Assembly (NCBI RefSeq): GCF_003601985.1
Contig: NZ_QZXA01000001.1
Coordinates: forward strand, 372,001 to 436,000
Reading direction: 5' to 3'
Origin: Mesorhizobium jarvisii
Lineage (GTDB): Bacteria; Pseudomonadota; Alphaproteobacteria; Rhizobiales; Rhizobiaceae
DNA: 64,000 nt
Below are positions 25,469-34,615 of this stretch, one piece after another (within the stretch, counting starts at the first letter, position 1; each line of letters begins with the position of its first letter). The notes below the pieces were generated by a model. It did no database searches and was not told the origin of the DNA. It was given only the letters and a program-made list of their open reading frames with translations. A program made the translations under genes and the position numbers.

Positions 25469-26749
25469 TCAACTGGCGTTGCGCAGAAACTCTATCACCA
25501 TTGCCGCCGTCCAGGTGAAGCGGCCGCCGCCGAGCGGCTCGCCGGTGAGAGGGTCGTAATATTCGGCAAAACCGCTTTCCCGAATTAGATCCAGGCTGGA
25601 CTGGGTGATGCGTTGCGCGACCTTACCGTGGCCGGCGGCGGCTAGGCCATCTGATATCATGTAGTTGACCACCAGCCAGACCGGGCCGCGCCAATAGCGC
25701 TTGGCGTCGAAGCGCGGATCGCCGGGATCATGCGACGGCACGACATAGCGTGCCTTGCCGGCAAGCCGTTCGACGGTCGCGGCGATCGCGGCAGCACGAG
25801 GCTTGGGGATGGCCGCGAAAGCCGGAAGGATGCCGCCGACCGACGCGCTGTCGATCAGTTCGCCAGTGATGCGGTCGAGGCAGAGATACTGGCCGTGCAC
25901 GTCGCTCCACAGCCGCTCCATGGCAACCAGGCCCTTTTTCGCGCGGGCGCGGTTGGCGGCGGCAATTTCGGTTTCGCCGAGCGTTTCGGCGAGATCGGCG
26001 AGATCGGCCGCGGCGCGGATCAGGATGGCGTTGAAGCCGGGATCGACGACCTGGAAGGGCGAGGCGTTGTGCAGCCTGGCATTGTCCCAGCCGAGCCCGC
26101 GAAAATGCTGCACCAGCCAGATGTAGCGGTCATACTGCTCGCGCGTTGGCCGATGCGCCGGATCGGCGTGCAAGGTGTCGCGGCGGGTGTAGGGCTCGAC
26201 GCCTTCGGTCGGCACGCGCTCGAAGGCATCGTCCCAGTCGATGGAATTGTCGCGGCCGGACTCCCAGGGATGGATGATGGCGACCAGCCCCTCCCCCTTG
26301 GGATCACGGTTCTCGTAGAACCAGCGGTGCCAGGCATCGATTTTCGGCAGCAATGCGCGGGCTCGCTCCGCAGCCAGTTTCTTGTCGTTCGCCCGGTCGA
26401 ACAGGCGGCGCGCGGCAAAGCCGGCGACCGCCGGCTGGGTGATGCCGGACGTCGCCGTCGGACGGCCAGTCCGCCAGACCTCGGGGCCGGGAAAATAGCC
26501 GTCGTTCCAGACATGGAAGACGATGTGCGGCACCATGCCGTCCGGCCACTGATGCGCGAACAAGGTCTCGATCTCGGTCCAGGCGCGCGCCTCGTCGTAA
26601 TGGGCAAGGCCGAGCGCGGTCAGGCAGGAATCCCAGTTCCATTGGAAGGGATAGAGGCCTTTTGTCGGAATGGTGTAGGCGCCCTGGTCGTTCTCCCTGA
26701 GCACCTCGACGGCGCGGGCGATGATGTCACTTGTGGCGGAAACAGTCAT
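25469..26749 (-). CDS. GH63/mannosylglycerate-hydrolase-like glycosidase
   Basis: A 426-residue (alpha/alpha)6-barrel glycosidase. FQWNWDSC lies at residues 35-42 and HPWESGRDNS at 160-169, whose Asp is the general acid in related GH63 enzymes. FAEYYDPLTGEPLGG near the C terminus carries the likely base Glu. No signal peptide is seen, so it probably acts in the cytoplasm on a sugar imported by the ABC system encoded upstream. Relatives hydrolyse glucosylglycerate, mannosylglycerate, trehalose-like or alpha-glucosides; the substrate is not fixed. An ATG at 26782, inside the ATPase gene end, is an alternative start. It is the last gene of the lacI operon. Confidence 0.8.
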   Translation of the reverse strand: MTVSATSDIIARAVEVLRENDQGAYTIPTKGLYPFQWNWDSCLTALGLAHYDEARAWTEIETLFAHQWPDGMVPHIVFHVWNDGYFPGPEVWRTGRPTATSGITQPAVAGFAARRLFDRANDKKLAAERARALLPKIDAWHRWFYENRDPKGEGLVAIIHPWESGRDNSIDWDDAFERVPTEGVEPYTRRDTLHADPAHRPTREQYDRYIWLVQHFRGLGWDNARLHNASPFQVVDPGFNAILIRAAADLADLAETLGETEIAAANRARAKKGLVAMERLWSDVHGQYLCLDRITGELIDSASVGGILPAFAAIPKPRAAAIAATVERLAGKARYVVPSHDPGDPRFDAKRYWRGPVWLVVNYMISDGLAAAGHGKVAQRITQSSLDLIRESGFAEYYDPLTGEPLGGGRFTWTAAMVIEFLRNAS

Positions 26750-26771
26750 GGGCGTTTCAGGGCTTTCGGCG

Positions 26772-27812
26772 TCAAAGGGCATTGGTGGTTTCGGGATCGA
26801 ACCAGCGGATGCGGTCGGGTTTGGGAGCCAGGCGCAGGTCGTCGCCGACCTGAACGCTGGCGTTGGAGTCCAGGATGGCGCGGAACAGGCCGCCCTCGAC
26901 ATCGCAGGTAACCAGCGTGTGCGGCCCGAGCGGCTCGATGACGTGCACCGTGGCGCGCAAGCCCTCGCCGCCCGCATCGACATCCTCGGGACGGATGGCG
27001 AATTCTATTCTTGGCTTGTCCGACTTCGGGCCCGACAGCGTCAGTCCGGCAACGGTCCAGCTGCCGTTCGCGGCCTTGGCCGCCGGGATAAAATTCATCG
27101 GCGGATTACCGATGAAGGAGCCGACGAAACGCGCGGCCGGATTGCGGTAGACCTCGACCGGCGAGGCCGCCTGGACGATGCGGCCCTGATGCATGACGGC
27201 GATGCGGTCGGCAAGGCTCATCGCCTCGACCTGGTCGTGGGTGACATAGATGGTGGTGGTCTTCGACGCGGCGAGCACGCCCTTGAGCTCGGCGCGCATT
27301 TCCAGCCGCAGCAGCGCGTCTAGGTTCGACAGCGGCTCGTCCATCAGGATGACGTCGGGCTCCATGGCGAGCGCGCGTGCGACCGCGACACGCTGGCGCT
27401 GGCCGCCGGACAATTGGCCGGAATAGCGCTTCAGCAACTGCTCGATATGCATGAGCTCGGCGGTGCGGTTGACGCGGCGCTCGACCTCCTGCTGCGGCAA
27501 TTTCTTCATGCGCAGGCCGAAGGCGATGTTCTCGAACACAGTCAGATGCGGAAAGACGGCATAGTTCTGGAACACCATGGCGATGCCGCGCTCGCGCGGC
27601 GGCAGATGGTCGACACGGCGGCCGCCGATCCAGACCTCGCCCTGGCTCGACCTCTCCAGCCCGGCGACGATCCTCAGCAGCGTGGTCTTGCCGCAGCCCG
27701 AGGCGCCGAGCAGCACCACGAATTCCTGGTCTGATATTGTGAGGTCGACCTGATGCAGCGCTGTGAAGCCGCCGAAGCGCTTGGCCACGCCCTTGATTGC
27801 GATTTCAGCCAT
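26772..27812 (-). CDS. CUT1 sugar ABC transporter ATP-binding protein (UgpC/MalK type)
   Basis: A 346-residue ATPase with all canonical motifs: Walker A GASGCGKT (about residues 38-45), Q-loop MVFQNYAVFPHL, signature LSGGQRQRVAVARAL, Walker B/D-loop LMDEPLSNLDALLR and switch YVTHDQVEA. The C-terminal TOBE domain follows from about residue 240. It energises the two permeases encoded just upstream. It should form a homodimer, unlike the two-ATPase system at 11-13 kb. Confidence 0.93.
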   Translation of the reverse strand: MAEIAIKGVAKRFGGFTALHQVDLTISDQEFVVLLGASGCGKTTLLRIVAGLERSSQGEVWIGGRRVDHLPPRERGIAMVFQNYAVFPHLTVFENIAFGLRMKKLPQQEVERRVNRTAELMHIEQLLKRYSGQLSGGQRQRVAVARALAMEPDVILMDEPLSNLDALLRLEMRAELKGVLAASKTTTIYVTHDQVEAMSLADRIAVMHQGRIVQAASPVEVYRNPAARFVGSFIGNPPMNFIPAAKAANGSWTVAGLTLSGPKSDKPRIEFAIRPEDVDAGGEGLRATVHVIEPLGPHTLVTCDVEGGLFRAILDSNASVQVGDDLRLAPKPDRIRWFDPETTNAL

Positions 27813-27833
27813 GGGCCGTCTCCGTATAACGCG

Positions 27834-28679
27834 TCATCGGTTGGCGATCCCCCACATGGCGAAAAGGTATTTGCGGACGGCGAAGATGAAGATCAGCGCC
27901 GGCACGACCAGCGCCGCGCCGCCGGCGAATTTGAGATAGAGTGGCGATTCACCAAGGCTCTGCAGCAGGAACGCAGTCAGCGTGCGGTTTTCGATGGTCA
28001 GCACGGCGGCCGCGAATACCTCGTTCCAGGAGATGGTGAAGGCAAACACCGCCGAGGCGGCGATGCCGGGCAGCGCCAGCGGCAGGATCACCTTGCGGAA
28101 CGCCTGCCAGCGCGTGCAGCCGAGCGTCCAGGCCGCCTCCTCGAGCTCGACGGGAATGCCGGAAAACAGCGAGAAGGCGATCAGTACGGCGAACGGCAGC
28201 GCCAGCGTGGTGTGCACCAGCGCCAGCCCGATGGCGGTGTCGTCGAGGCCAGTGCGGATGAACATCACTGCCAGCGGCAGCGCCAGAAGCGGCAGCGGGA
28301 AGGCGCGGGTCATCAGCACCAGGAAGCGGAACGCGCCCTTTCCCGGAAAATCGAAGCGCGACAGCGCGTAACCGGCCGGCGCGCCGAAGCCGATGGCCAG
28401 GATCATCGTCAGCGTGGCGACAAGCACCGAATTCCACAGCGCCCGGGCGACGCCGGCGAAATTGATGAAGAACGAAAGACTGCCGAGATCGAAGGACGGA
28501 AAGAAGCGCTTCGGGAAAGCCGTCACCTGGTCGGGCGACGACAGCGCGTTGACGATCAAGAGATAGATCGGCAGCAGCACCCAGACGCAAAGCAGGAGGG
28601 CGGTGGCGACCAGCAGCAAGTCGCCGGCCTTGCGTGCGTCGGCGGTCGCCGCAACCGGCGATTCGGTGATGGCGTTCAT
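27834..28679 (-). CDS. CUT1 ABC transporter permease (MalG-type)
   Basis: A 281-residue inner-membrane protein with six hydrophobic segments, the first at about residues 21-44. The EAA loop is LEEAAWTLGCTRWQAFRKVI near residue 190. Its start overlaps the stop of the preceding permease gene (ATGA at 28676-28679). It forms the translocation channel of the region 3 sugar importer. Confidence 0.91.
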   Translation of the reverse strand: MNAITESPVAATADARKAGDLLLVATALLLCVWVLLPIYLLIVNALSSPDQVTAFPKRFFPSFDLGSLSFFINFAGVARALWNSVLVATLTMILAIGFGAPAGYALSRFDFPGKGAFRFLVLMTRAFPLPLLALPLAVMFIRTGLDDTAIGLALVHTTLALPFAVLIAFSLFSGIPVELEEAAWTLGCTRWQAFRKVILPLALPGIAASAVFAFTISWNEVFAAAVLTIENRTLTAFLLQSLGESPLYLKFAGGAALVVPALIFIFAVRKYLFAMWGIANR

Positions 28680-29521
28680 ATCCGTGCTTCCTTGGGCACA
28701 CGCAGCACCCTGAGGAAAAACAGCGTGAAGCCGATCGAGATGGCGAGGATGAGCAGCGCCGAGGCGGCGGCGACATTGCGGTCCTGCAGCGTGAATTGCC
28801 AGTTGTAGGTTTCGCCCATCAGCACCGGCAGGTTGGTGCCGCCGAGTGCCGCGACCACGGCGAAGACCTCGAAGGCGAGGATGACGCGCAGGATGATCGC
28901 CGTCTGCAGGCTGGGGCGCAGCAATGGCAGCGTGATACGCCGGAAGCGCTGCCACGGGCTTGCCCCGAACACCTCGGCCGCCTCGTAATATTCCTTGGGG
29001 ATCAGGCCCATGCCGGCGACGAGGATGACCATCATGATTGCCGTGGCCCGCCAGATCTCGGCCAGCGCCACGGCGATGAAGATGGTCAGCTTGCTCTGGT
29101 AGCCGAGGAACATGACCGGCCTGTCGACGACGCCGAGGCTCGAAAGCAGCGTGTTGAGGAAGCCGGACTGATCGAAGATGGCGAGCCAGATCATCCCGGC
29201 GGCGAGATCGGAAATGCCGAGCGGAATGGCAAAGACATAGAGGGCCGCGCTGCGCCCGGTCTCCAGCCGCGACACCACGCTCGCCATCAGCAACGCCATG
29301 ACCAGCTGGATCGGCACGACGATGGCCGCCAGCAGCAGCGTATTGCGGACGGTGACCGGGAATTTCCAGCTGCCGGCCATGGTGCGGAAATTGTCGAGGG
29401 TGAAGGCGCCGTCGCGGCTCACCGCCTCGAAGGCGACCAGCGCGAACGGGTAGAGGAAGAAGATGCAGAGGAACAGCGTCGCCGGCATCAGCAGCAGATA
29501 GGGCAGAGCCTTGCCGTGCAT
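28676..29521 (-). CDS. CUT1 ABC transporter permease (MalF-type)
   Basis: A 281-residue inner-membrane protein starting MHGKALPYLLLMPATLFLC, with six predicted helices. The EAA-like loop EAAEVFGASPWQRFRRITLP lies near residue 200. I used the ATG at 29521; the upstream in-frame ATG at 29581 lies inside the intergenic hairpin. It pairs with the 27834-28679 permease. Confidence 0.9.
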   Translation of the reverse strand: MHGKALPYLLLMPATLFLCIFFLYPFALVAFEAVSRDGAFTLDNFRTMAGSWKFPVTVRNTLLLAAIVVPIQLVMALLMASVVSRLETGRSAALYVFAIPLGISDLAAGMIWLAIFDQSGFLNTLLSSLGVVDRPVMFLGYQSKLTIFIAVALAEIWRATAIMMVILVAGMGLIPKEYYEAAEVFGASPWQRFRRITLPLLRPSLQTAIILRVILAFEVFAVVAALGGTNLPVLMGETYNWQFTLQDRNVAAASALLILAISIGFTLFFLRVLRVPKEARI

Positions 29522-29561
29522 GGTGGTGTCCTTCGCGTGCTGCGGTCGAGTGCTGCGGTCT

Positions 29562-29594
29562 GGGCGCCCGGAGTGCAACAAACTCCGGGCGCCC
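29562..29594 (-). terminator. 13-bp-stem hairpin between binding-protein gene and permease
   Basis: GGGCGCCCGGAGT (29562-29574) pairs perfectly with ACTCCGGGCGCCC (29582-29594) around a seven-base loop. No T-run follows leftward. Position in the binding-protein/permease gap suggests mRNA stabilisation or partial attenuation, giving more binding protein than permease. Confidence 0.65.
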
Positions 29595-29621
29595 CCTCGG
29601 GAGGATTCCTACTTTTGTTTG

Positions 29622-29668
29622 ACCATGATCTTTTCCGAAAACCGGTTTCCACTTTTCGGGATCATGGT
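29622..29668. repeat. Rhizobial-type intergenic palindromic repeat element
   Basis: A 47-base imperfect palindrome: ACCATGATC (29622-29630) and GATCATGGT (29660-29668) are perfect arms, with inner CCGAAAA/TTTTCGG pairing around a CCGGTTTCC core. Similar GATCATG...AAAACCGGTTTCC...TTTTCGG units are common between genes in Mesorhizobium and Rhizobium genomes. It abuts the binding-protein stop codon at 29669. Confidence 0.7.
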
Positions 29669-30940
29669 CTAATCGACCGGGCAAGCGCCGGCGGATGGCT
29701 TGTCGGGCGCCCAGCACGGCGCCTTCGACTGGTCGATGATCGCCTTGAGCGCCGCTGCTTCTTCGCCGAGCACGCCATGGACATCTTCGCCGCCGAGTAC
29801 GATGCGCTCGAAGCTGTCGGTGTAGACCTGGTTGAACTTGCCGCCGAGGTCCCCGAGCCCCATCGGCAGCAGCGCCGGCAGCGCGTCGGGTGCAGCGGTC
29901 ATGGTGGCGATCGCCGGGCCGAACGCCTTCACCGAGGCCGGCATGTCGTCGGGCAGCTTGACGTCGACGACCGGAAAGAAATTGGTCGCCTTGAGCGTGG
30001 CGATCTGGGTTTCAGGCTTCAGCATATAGGCAACCAGCGCCTTCGCCTTGTCCATGTCCGGCGCGGTCTTCGGAATGGCGACGCCGGCCACGACCGGCAT
30101 GAAGCCGCGACCGGCAGGCCCGGCCGGCGCCGGGAAGGCGACGAAGTCGTCGGGCTTCTTGTTGAAGGCGTCGGCGAGCCGCGCTACATGGTCGAACGCC
30201 ACCCAGACTTCGCCCGAGAGCAGCGGCTCCTGCATGAAGGCGTAATTGGTCGAGTTCGGGTTGGTGTACTGCCACAATTCCTTGAACTTGTTCCACGCCG
30301 TCTCGGCCTCGGCCGAACGGAATTTCGTGACCATCGAACCGGTGTAGGACGGATAGAGAAAGCCCTCGAAGAAGCGATGCTTCAGCCCCTTGGGGCCGGC
30401 CGGAAAGCCGAATTTCGGCGACCCGGTCTTTTCGGCGATATTCTTCGACCATTCGATCAGCTGGTCATAGGTGATGGTGTTGAGATCGGTGCCCGCCGGC
30501 AGATATTGCAGCGCCTGCTTGTTGGCGGCCATCAGATAGGTGGCCTGCATCCAGGGCATATATTTCTGTTCGCCGGTGCCGAGCATGCCGAGTTTCTTGT
30601 AGGCCTCGTTGACCTTGACCCCGCCGACATCGACAGCCGACAGGTCGACAAGGTTGGCGCCGACGGTGGAGAAATCGCCGTGCAGGCCGCCAAGCAGGCC
30701 GATGGTGCCGGAGCCGGCCTGCAATTCCGCCTGCAGGCGGGTGAGCCAGGGACCGTCCTCGGCGACCTGATAGTCGACGGGACCGTCGAAACCCTTCAGC
30801 ACCTCGTCGCGCATCTTCTGGGTTTCCTCGACCGGCCGCGCCTGCGTCGACCAGAACAGCATCTGCTGGGCTTGCGCGCCGCCCGAAGCGATCGATAACG
30901 CCAGCGCGGCGCCGGTCAGTGTCTTCAACGCTTTCATCAT
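29669..30940 (-). CDS. ABC transporter sugar-binding protein
   Basis: A 423-residue family-1 solute-binding protein with a Sec signal peptide: MMKALKTLTGAALALSIASG then AQAQ, cleavage probably near residue 24. The mature sequence has the SBP pattern with many Trp/Tyr residues. The ATG at 30940 is preceded by a strong GGGAGGAAG ribosome site. It lies 35 bases after lacI and delivers its sugar to the permease pair. The ligand is unknown. Confidence 0.9.
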   Translation of the reverse strand: MMKALKTLTGAALALSIASGGAQAQQMLFWSTQARPVEETQKMRDEVLKGFDGPVDYQVAEDGPWLTRLQAELQAGSGTIGLLGGLHGDFSTVGANLVDLSAVDVGGVKVNEAYKKLGMLGTGEQKYMPWMQATYLMAANKQALQYLPAGTDLNTITYDQLIEWSKNIAEKTGSPKFGFPAGPKGLKHRFFEGFLYPSYTGSMVTKFRSAEAETAWNKFKELWQYTNPNSTNYAFMQEPLLSGEVWVAFDHVARLADAFNKKPDDFVAFPAPAGPAGRGFMPVVAGVAIPKTAPDMDKAKALVAYMLKPETQIATLKATNFFPVVDVKLPDDMPASVKAFGPAIATMTAAPDALPALLPMGLGDLGGKFNQVYTDSFERIVLGGEDVHGVLGEEAAALKAIIDQSKAPCWAPDKPSAGACPVD

Positions 30941-30975
30941 GGTCTTCCTCCCTGGATATGCGCCGTCAGGCGGCG

Positions 30976-32019
30976 TCAGCTTCTTGTCTGCGGTGCGGGT
31001 CCATGGCTTGCCCGCGCAACCAGCGTCGGCCGGATCAGCCGCGTCAGCGGCTTGCCGGGTTTTTCGGCGATGACAGTGAGCAGCATGTCGGCGATCTCGC
31101 GCGCGCATTGCCGGATCGACGCGTCGAAAGTGGTCAGGCCCGGCGGCGCATAGGCCGACGCCGCAATGTTGTCGAAGCCGATGACGGAGAGCTCGCGCGG
31201 CATGCTGAAACCAGCGCGGGCAGCCTCCTCCATCACGGTCAACGCCAGTTCGTCGAACAGAGCGACGATGGCCGTCGGCCTGTCGGGGCCCCGCAACATC
31301 CGGTTGACGGCCTCGATGCGCGCCTGCTGGTCGAAGCGCGGCGCCGTGACCACGTCGAGCCGCACCGAGGGGTCGCCCCGCCGGGCGATGGCCGCGGCGA
31401 GGCCATCCTGCCTGAGATGGCGAAAGGTCATCGCCTCCGAGATCGTCACCAGGCCGAAGTGGCGATGGCCGAGCTCATAGAGCATGTCGAAGGCTTCGCC
31501 GAAGGCGTGCGCGCCATCCGTGTCGAGCCAGTTGTAGTCAAAGTCGCTGTCGAGCAGCCGGCCGTGCGCGACGAACGGAAAGCCACGCTCGCGCAGATAG
31601 GCAAGGCGCTCGTCGGTCTCGGCGATGCGGGTCACGACGACGCCATCGGCGCGCCCGGATTCAACGACGTGGCGCAGCACCGACAGCTCGGAATGGCCAA
31701 GCGCTGCCGTGGCCAGGATCAGGTCGGCGCCGTGCGACACCAGCCCTTCGCCGAGCCCGGTGACGAATTCGCCGAGGAAGGAATCGACGAGATTGGGGCC
31801 GCGTATCGGCAGGACGAGGCCGACGAAGCCGCTGCGGCCCGAGACAAGCGTGCGCGCTGCGGTGTTGGGCACATAGCCGGCCTGGCGCGCCGCCTGCGCG
31901 ACGCGCTCACGCGTCTTCAGCGCAATCTGCTCATGGCCGGCAAGCGCCCGCGAAACCGTCGTGATCGACAGGTCGAGGCTTGCCGCAAGCTCCTTCAGCG
32001 TGATGACGCGGGTGGTCAT
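30976..32019 (-). CDS. LacI-family transcriptional regulator
   Basis: A 347-residue LacI/GalR regulator. The N-terminal helix-turn-helix and hinge read ITLKELAASLDLSITTVSRA (residues 6-25) and YVPNTAARTLVSGRSG (about 49-64). A periplasmic-binding-protein-like effector domain follows. ATG 32019 is preceded by GGGAGGATC. It is the first gene of the operon with the transporter and glycosidase, so it likely represses its own operon until the imported sugar or its product binds. Confidence 0.92.
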   Translation of the reverse strand: MTTRVITLKELAASLDLSITTVSRALAGHEQIALKTRERVAQAARQAGYVPNTAARTLVSGRSGFVGLVLPIRGPNLVDSFLGEFVTGLGEGLVSHGADLILATAALGHSELSVLRHVVESGRADGVVVTRIAETDERLAYLRERGFPFVAHGRLLDSDFDYNWLDTDGAHAFGEAFDMLYELGHRHFGLVTISEAMTFRHLRQDGLAAAIARRGDPSVRLDVVTAPRFDQQARIEAVNRMLRGPDRPTAIVALFDELALTVMEEAARAGFSMPRELSVIGFDNIAASAYAPPGLTTFDASIRQCAREIADMLLTVIAEKPGKPLTRLIRPTLVARASHGPAPQTRS

Positions 32020-32042
32020 CGATCCTCCCTCAGGCGAGTTTG

Positions 32043-32081
32043 AAACGTTTGTAATTGCCTTTTGCAAAAATGCAAACGTTT
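32043..32081 (-). promoter_or_regulatory. Two LacI-type operators (AAACGTTT) 31 bp apart
   Basis: AAACGTTT occurs at 32043-32050 and again at 32074-32081, within longer A/T-rich palindromic contexts. LacI-family sites have this form with a central CG. The centres are 31 bases apart, about three helical turns, on the same DNA face. They lie 24-62 bases upstream of the lacI start, so they probably cover its promoter and allow cooperative repression. Confidence 0.7.
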
Positions 32082-32199
32082 TAAACTTCGGTCGGGAATG
32101 GCCGTTTTGTCCAAAGTGGGGAGCGCAAGCGAATGCAGCGCGCCTGCGTCATTCCGCAGGCCGCCTGCCCGAGGCTCCCTTAAATTCGAAGAGAAAAAG

Positions 32200-33237
32200 C
32201 TACTGCAAGATCCTTGCGGCGGACGGCACGGAATGGTCATGCGCGATGCCGGCATCGGCCTCGCCCACGCCGAGCGCACGGTCGAGACCCGTCGCCACCA
32301 CCGAGACCCTGAAGCGGCCTTCCATGCTCTTGTCGAAGATAGCGCCGACGATGATGTCGGCATCCTCGTAGACCTCCTCGCGGATGCGGGTGGCGGCCTC
32401 GTCGACCTCGAACAGGGTCATGTCGCGGCCGCCCGATATCGAGACCAGCACGCCCTTGGCGCCCTTCATCGACACTTCGTCGAGCAGCGGGTTGGCGATC
32501 GCGGCTTCAGCCGCTTTCATCGCCCGGCTTTCGCCCGACGCCTCGCCGGTTCCCATCATGGCGCGGCCCATGCCGCGCATGACCGATTTGACGTCGGCAA
32601 AATCGAGATTGATCAGACCTTCCTTGACGATGAGATCGGTGATGCAGCTGACGCCGGAATAAAGCACCCGGTCGGCGATGACGAACGCGTCGGCGAAGGT
32701 GGTCTTGGCATCGGCGATGCGGAACAGGTTCTGGTTCGGGATGACGATCACCGTGTCGGCGGCTTCGCGCAGCCGCTCGATGCCCTCCTCGGCCATCTGC
32801 ATGCGGCGCCGGCCCTCGAAGGTGAAGGGCTTGGTAACGACACCCACCGTCAGTATGCCGGCCTTGCGTGCCGCCTGGGCAATGACCGGGGCAGCGCCGG
32901 TTCCGGTGCCGCCGCCCATGCCGGCGGTGACGAAGCACATATGCGTGCCGGCCAGATGATCCATGATCTCGTCGAGCGATTCCTCGGCGGCGGCACGGCC
33001 GATCTCAGGCAGCGATCCGGCACCAAGGCCTTCGGTGACGTGCGCGCCAAGCTGGATCAGCCGCGTCGCCTTCGACATGGTCAGCGCCTGGGCATCGGTG
33101 TTGGCGGCAATGAATTCGGTTCCCTGAAGCTGCTCCGCGATCATGTTGTTGATGGCGTTGCCGCCGCCGCCGCCGACACCGATAACGGTGATCTTGGGCC
33201 TCATCTCGGAGATTTCCGGCTTCTTGAACTCGGCCAT
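32200..33237 (-). CDS. ftsZ: FtsZ paralogue lacking the C-terminal tail (FtsZ2-type)
   Basis: A 345-residue FtsZ/tubulin GTPase. It has [15 protein letters not shown] (about residues 17-31), the tubulin signature [10 protein letters not shown] (about 111-120) and the T7 loop [13 protein letters not shown] (about 211-223). It ends soon after the globular domain ([12 protein letters not shown]), without the linker and conserved peptide that bind FtsA or other partners in full-length FtsZ. S. meliloti also carries a tail-less second FtsZ. It stands alone, not in a dcw cluster. It might modulate division or be dispensable; activity is unknown. Confidence 0.88.
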   Translation of the reverse strand: MAEFKKPEISEMRPKITVIGVGGGGGNAINNMIAEQLQGTEFIAANTDAQALTMSKATRLIQLGAHVTEGLGAGSLPEIGRAAAEESLDEIMDHLAGTHMCFVTAGMGGGTGTGAAPVIAQAARKAGILTVGVVTKPFTFEGRRRMQMAEEGIERLREAADTVIVIPNQNLFRIADAKTTFADAFVIADRVLYSGVSCITDLIVKEGLINLDFADVKSVMRGMGRAMMGTGEASGESRAMKAAEAAIANPLLDEVSMKGAKGVLVSISGGRDMTLFEVDEAATRIREEVYEDADIIVGAIFDKSMEGRFRVSVVATGLDRALGVGEADAGIAHDHSVPSAARILQ

Positions 33238-33628
33238 GCCTGCTTCTCCTTCGCCAATTGCGCGCGCTTCACGACCCACGAGCAGACTGTCTGCAAGACA
33301 TTGCAATCGAGCGGCATGACGCGAATCAGTCCGTTCGGATGGGTGCCCCAAAAAGCCAGAGAGCGGCCGGACGTGCAAGTGCGCGCAAGGTCAAGATTTG
33401 TGATCGCGATATTGCAAACCGCTACGCGGCTACCGCGTGCGCCGGAATCGTGCCGCGCGACCTGCCCTTGGCCGCATTGCTAACGGCTTGCCGCGTAACG
33501 ATTGAGGCGTCTATCATGCGCCGATATATCGCTGACTTCGGCGCCCGCCGTGCTCGGCCCAATCAGGATCACCTGCGGCTGCCGTCGTCAGGCCAGATTT
33601 CAGAACGAATGAAGTAGCGCCCCCGCCA
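33238..33628. other. 391-base intergenic region between divergent ftsZ2 and gntR
   Basis: No convincing gene, RNA or strong hairpin was seen. Short open frames here have no family features. The stretch must hold the promoters of the two divergent genes, but no clear -35/-10 pair was found. Confidence 0.4.
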
Positions 33629-34327
33629 ATGGCCGACAGAACACAATTCGGGTTGAGCGCCATCGACAGCGTACCCCTGCATGAGAAGGTCTATCTGGAG
33701 CTTGTGCGGGCGCTGATGTCCGGCCAGTTCACGCCGGGCCAGAAGCTGACATCGCGCAGGCTCGCCAAGGAACTCGGCACCAGCGACATGCCGGTGCGCA
33801 GCGCTTTCATGCGGCTGCAGGCATTGCGGGCGCTGAGCCCGATGCCGAACGGCAGTGTCGAGGTGCCGGTCATTTCGGCCGAACGGTTCTCGCAATTGAC
33901 CGCCGTGCGCACGATCCTCGAAGGCTCGGCGACCGAACTCGCGACAAAACGCATCAACGGCAACAATCTGCGGGCGATCCGGCGCCACAGCAGCGAATTG
34001 ACCCTGGCGGCGCGCGAGGGCGATATCGACGATTATCTCAGGAAGAATTACGCCTTCAAATTCTCGATCTATCGCCATTGCGGCAACGAGCAGATGATCT
34101 TCCTGATCGAGACCGTGTGGATGCAGGTCGGCCCCTTCCTCAGGAACCTCGCCATGGGCTTCGAGGACGATCTCGCCTCCATCCTCGACATCGACTATCA
34201 CGAGGAAGTCGTCGCCGCGATCGAGGCGCAGGACGCGGCACGCGCTCGCGCGGCCATCGTTCGCGACATCGAAGAAGGCGCGGCGCACATCCTGCGCCAG
34301 GCCAGATTTCCGGGCGCCGGGCGCTAG
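33629..34327 (+). CDS. GntR-family regulator (FadR/FCD subgroup)
   Basis: A 232-residue GntR regulator. The N-terminal winged helix carries LTSRRLAKELGTSDMPVRSA (about residues 40-59). The all-helical FCD ligand domain follows from about residue 90, with the usual Asp/His metal-site pattern partly visible (FKFSIYRHC; DIDYHEEVV). It is 288 bases upstream of the glutamine-synthetase-like gene on the same strand and may control it. The start is ATG at 33629. Confidence 0.88.
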   Translation: MADRTQFGLSAIDSVPLHEKVYLELVRALMSGQFTPGQKLTSRRLAKELGTSDMPVRSAFMRLQALRALSPMPNGSVEVPVISAERFSQLTAVRTILEGSATELATKRINGNNLRAIRRHSSELTLAAREGDIDDYLRKNYAFKFSIYRHCGNEQMIFLIETVWMQVGPFLRNLAMGFEDDLASILDIDYHEEVVAAIEAQDAARARAAIVRDIEEGAAHILRQARFPGAGR

Positions 34328-34615
34328 GATCGCCGGGTGATAGTCGCTCGACCCAAAGGCCGATCAGGCCTGCCCGGCGGCAAAGCCGGCATGCCGAATG
34401 CCCCTTGGCTTTCCGCCTCCTAGCCTCTATGTTGCGATCGCAGATCGCGCAATTGGTTTTGAAATGCCTCCCGACATCCCAGCTAGTGACTTGAAAAAAT
34501 AAGGAAAAATATCCGGCAGTGGCTGGATAGGCTTTCCGAAAACTCACAAGCACTTTTACCAGGGATAGCGCAGCCGGCAGGGCTTGGGCACCTTCGAAAA
34601 CCAGAGGTTTTAAAA

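Noticed and set aside
28796..30898. 700-codon plus-strand open frame antisense to the binding protein and permease
   Set aside because: Composition is Arg/Gln/His-rich and has no domain; the minus strand holds well-recognised transporter genes.
33493..33628. Short open frames between ftsZ2 and gntR
   Set aside because: No ribosome site, no family features and codon use unlike the neighbouring genes.
34328..34615. Possible riboswitch or small RNA before the glutamine-synthetase-like gene
   Set aside because: Only weak GC-rich pairings were seen and no known riboswitch core could be recognised.
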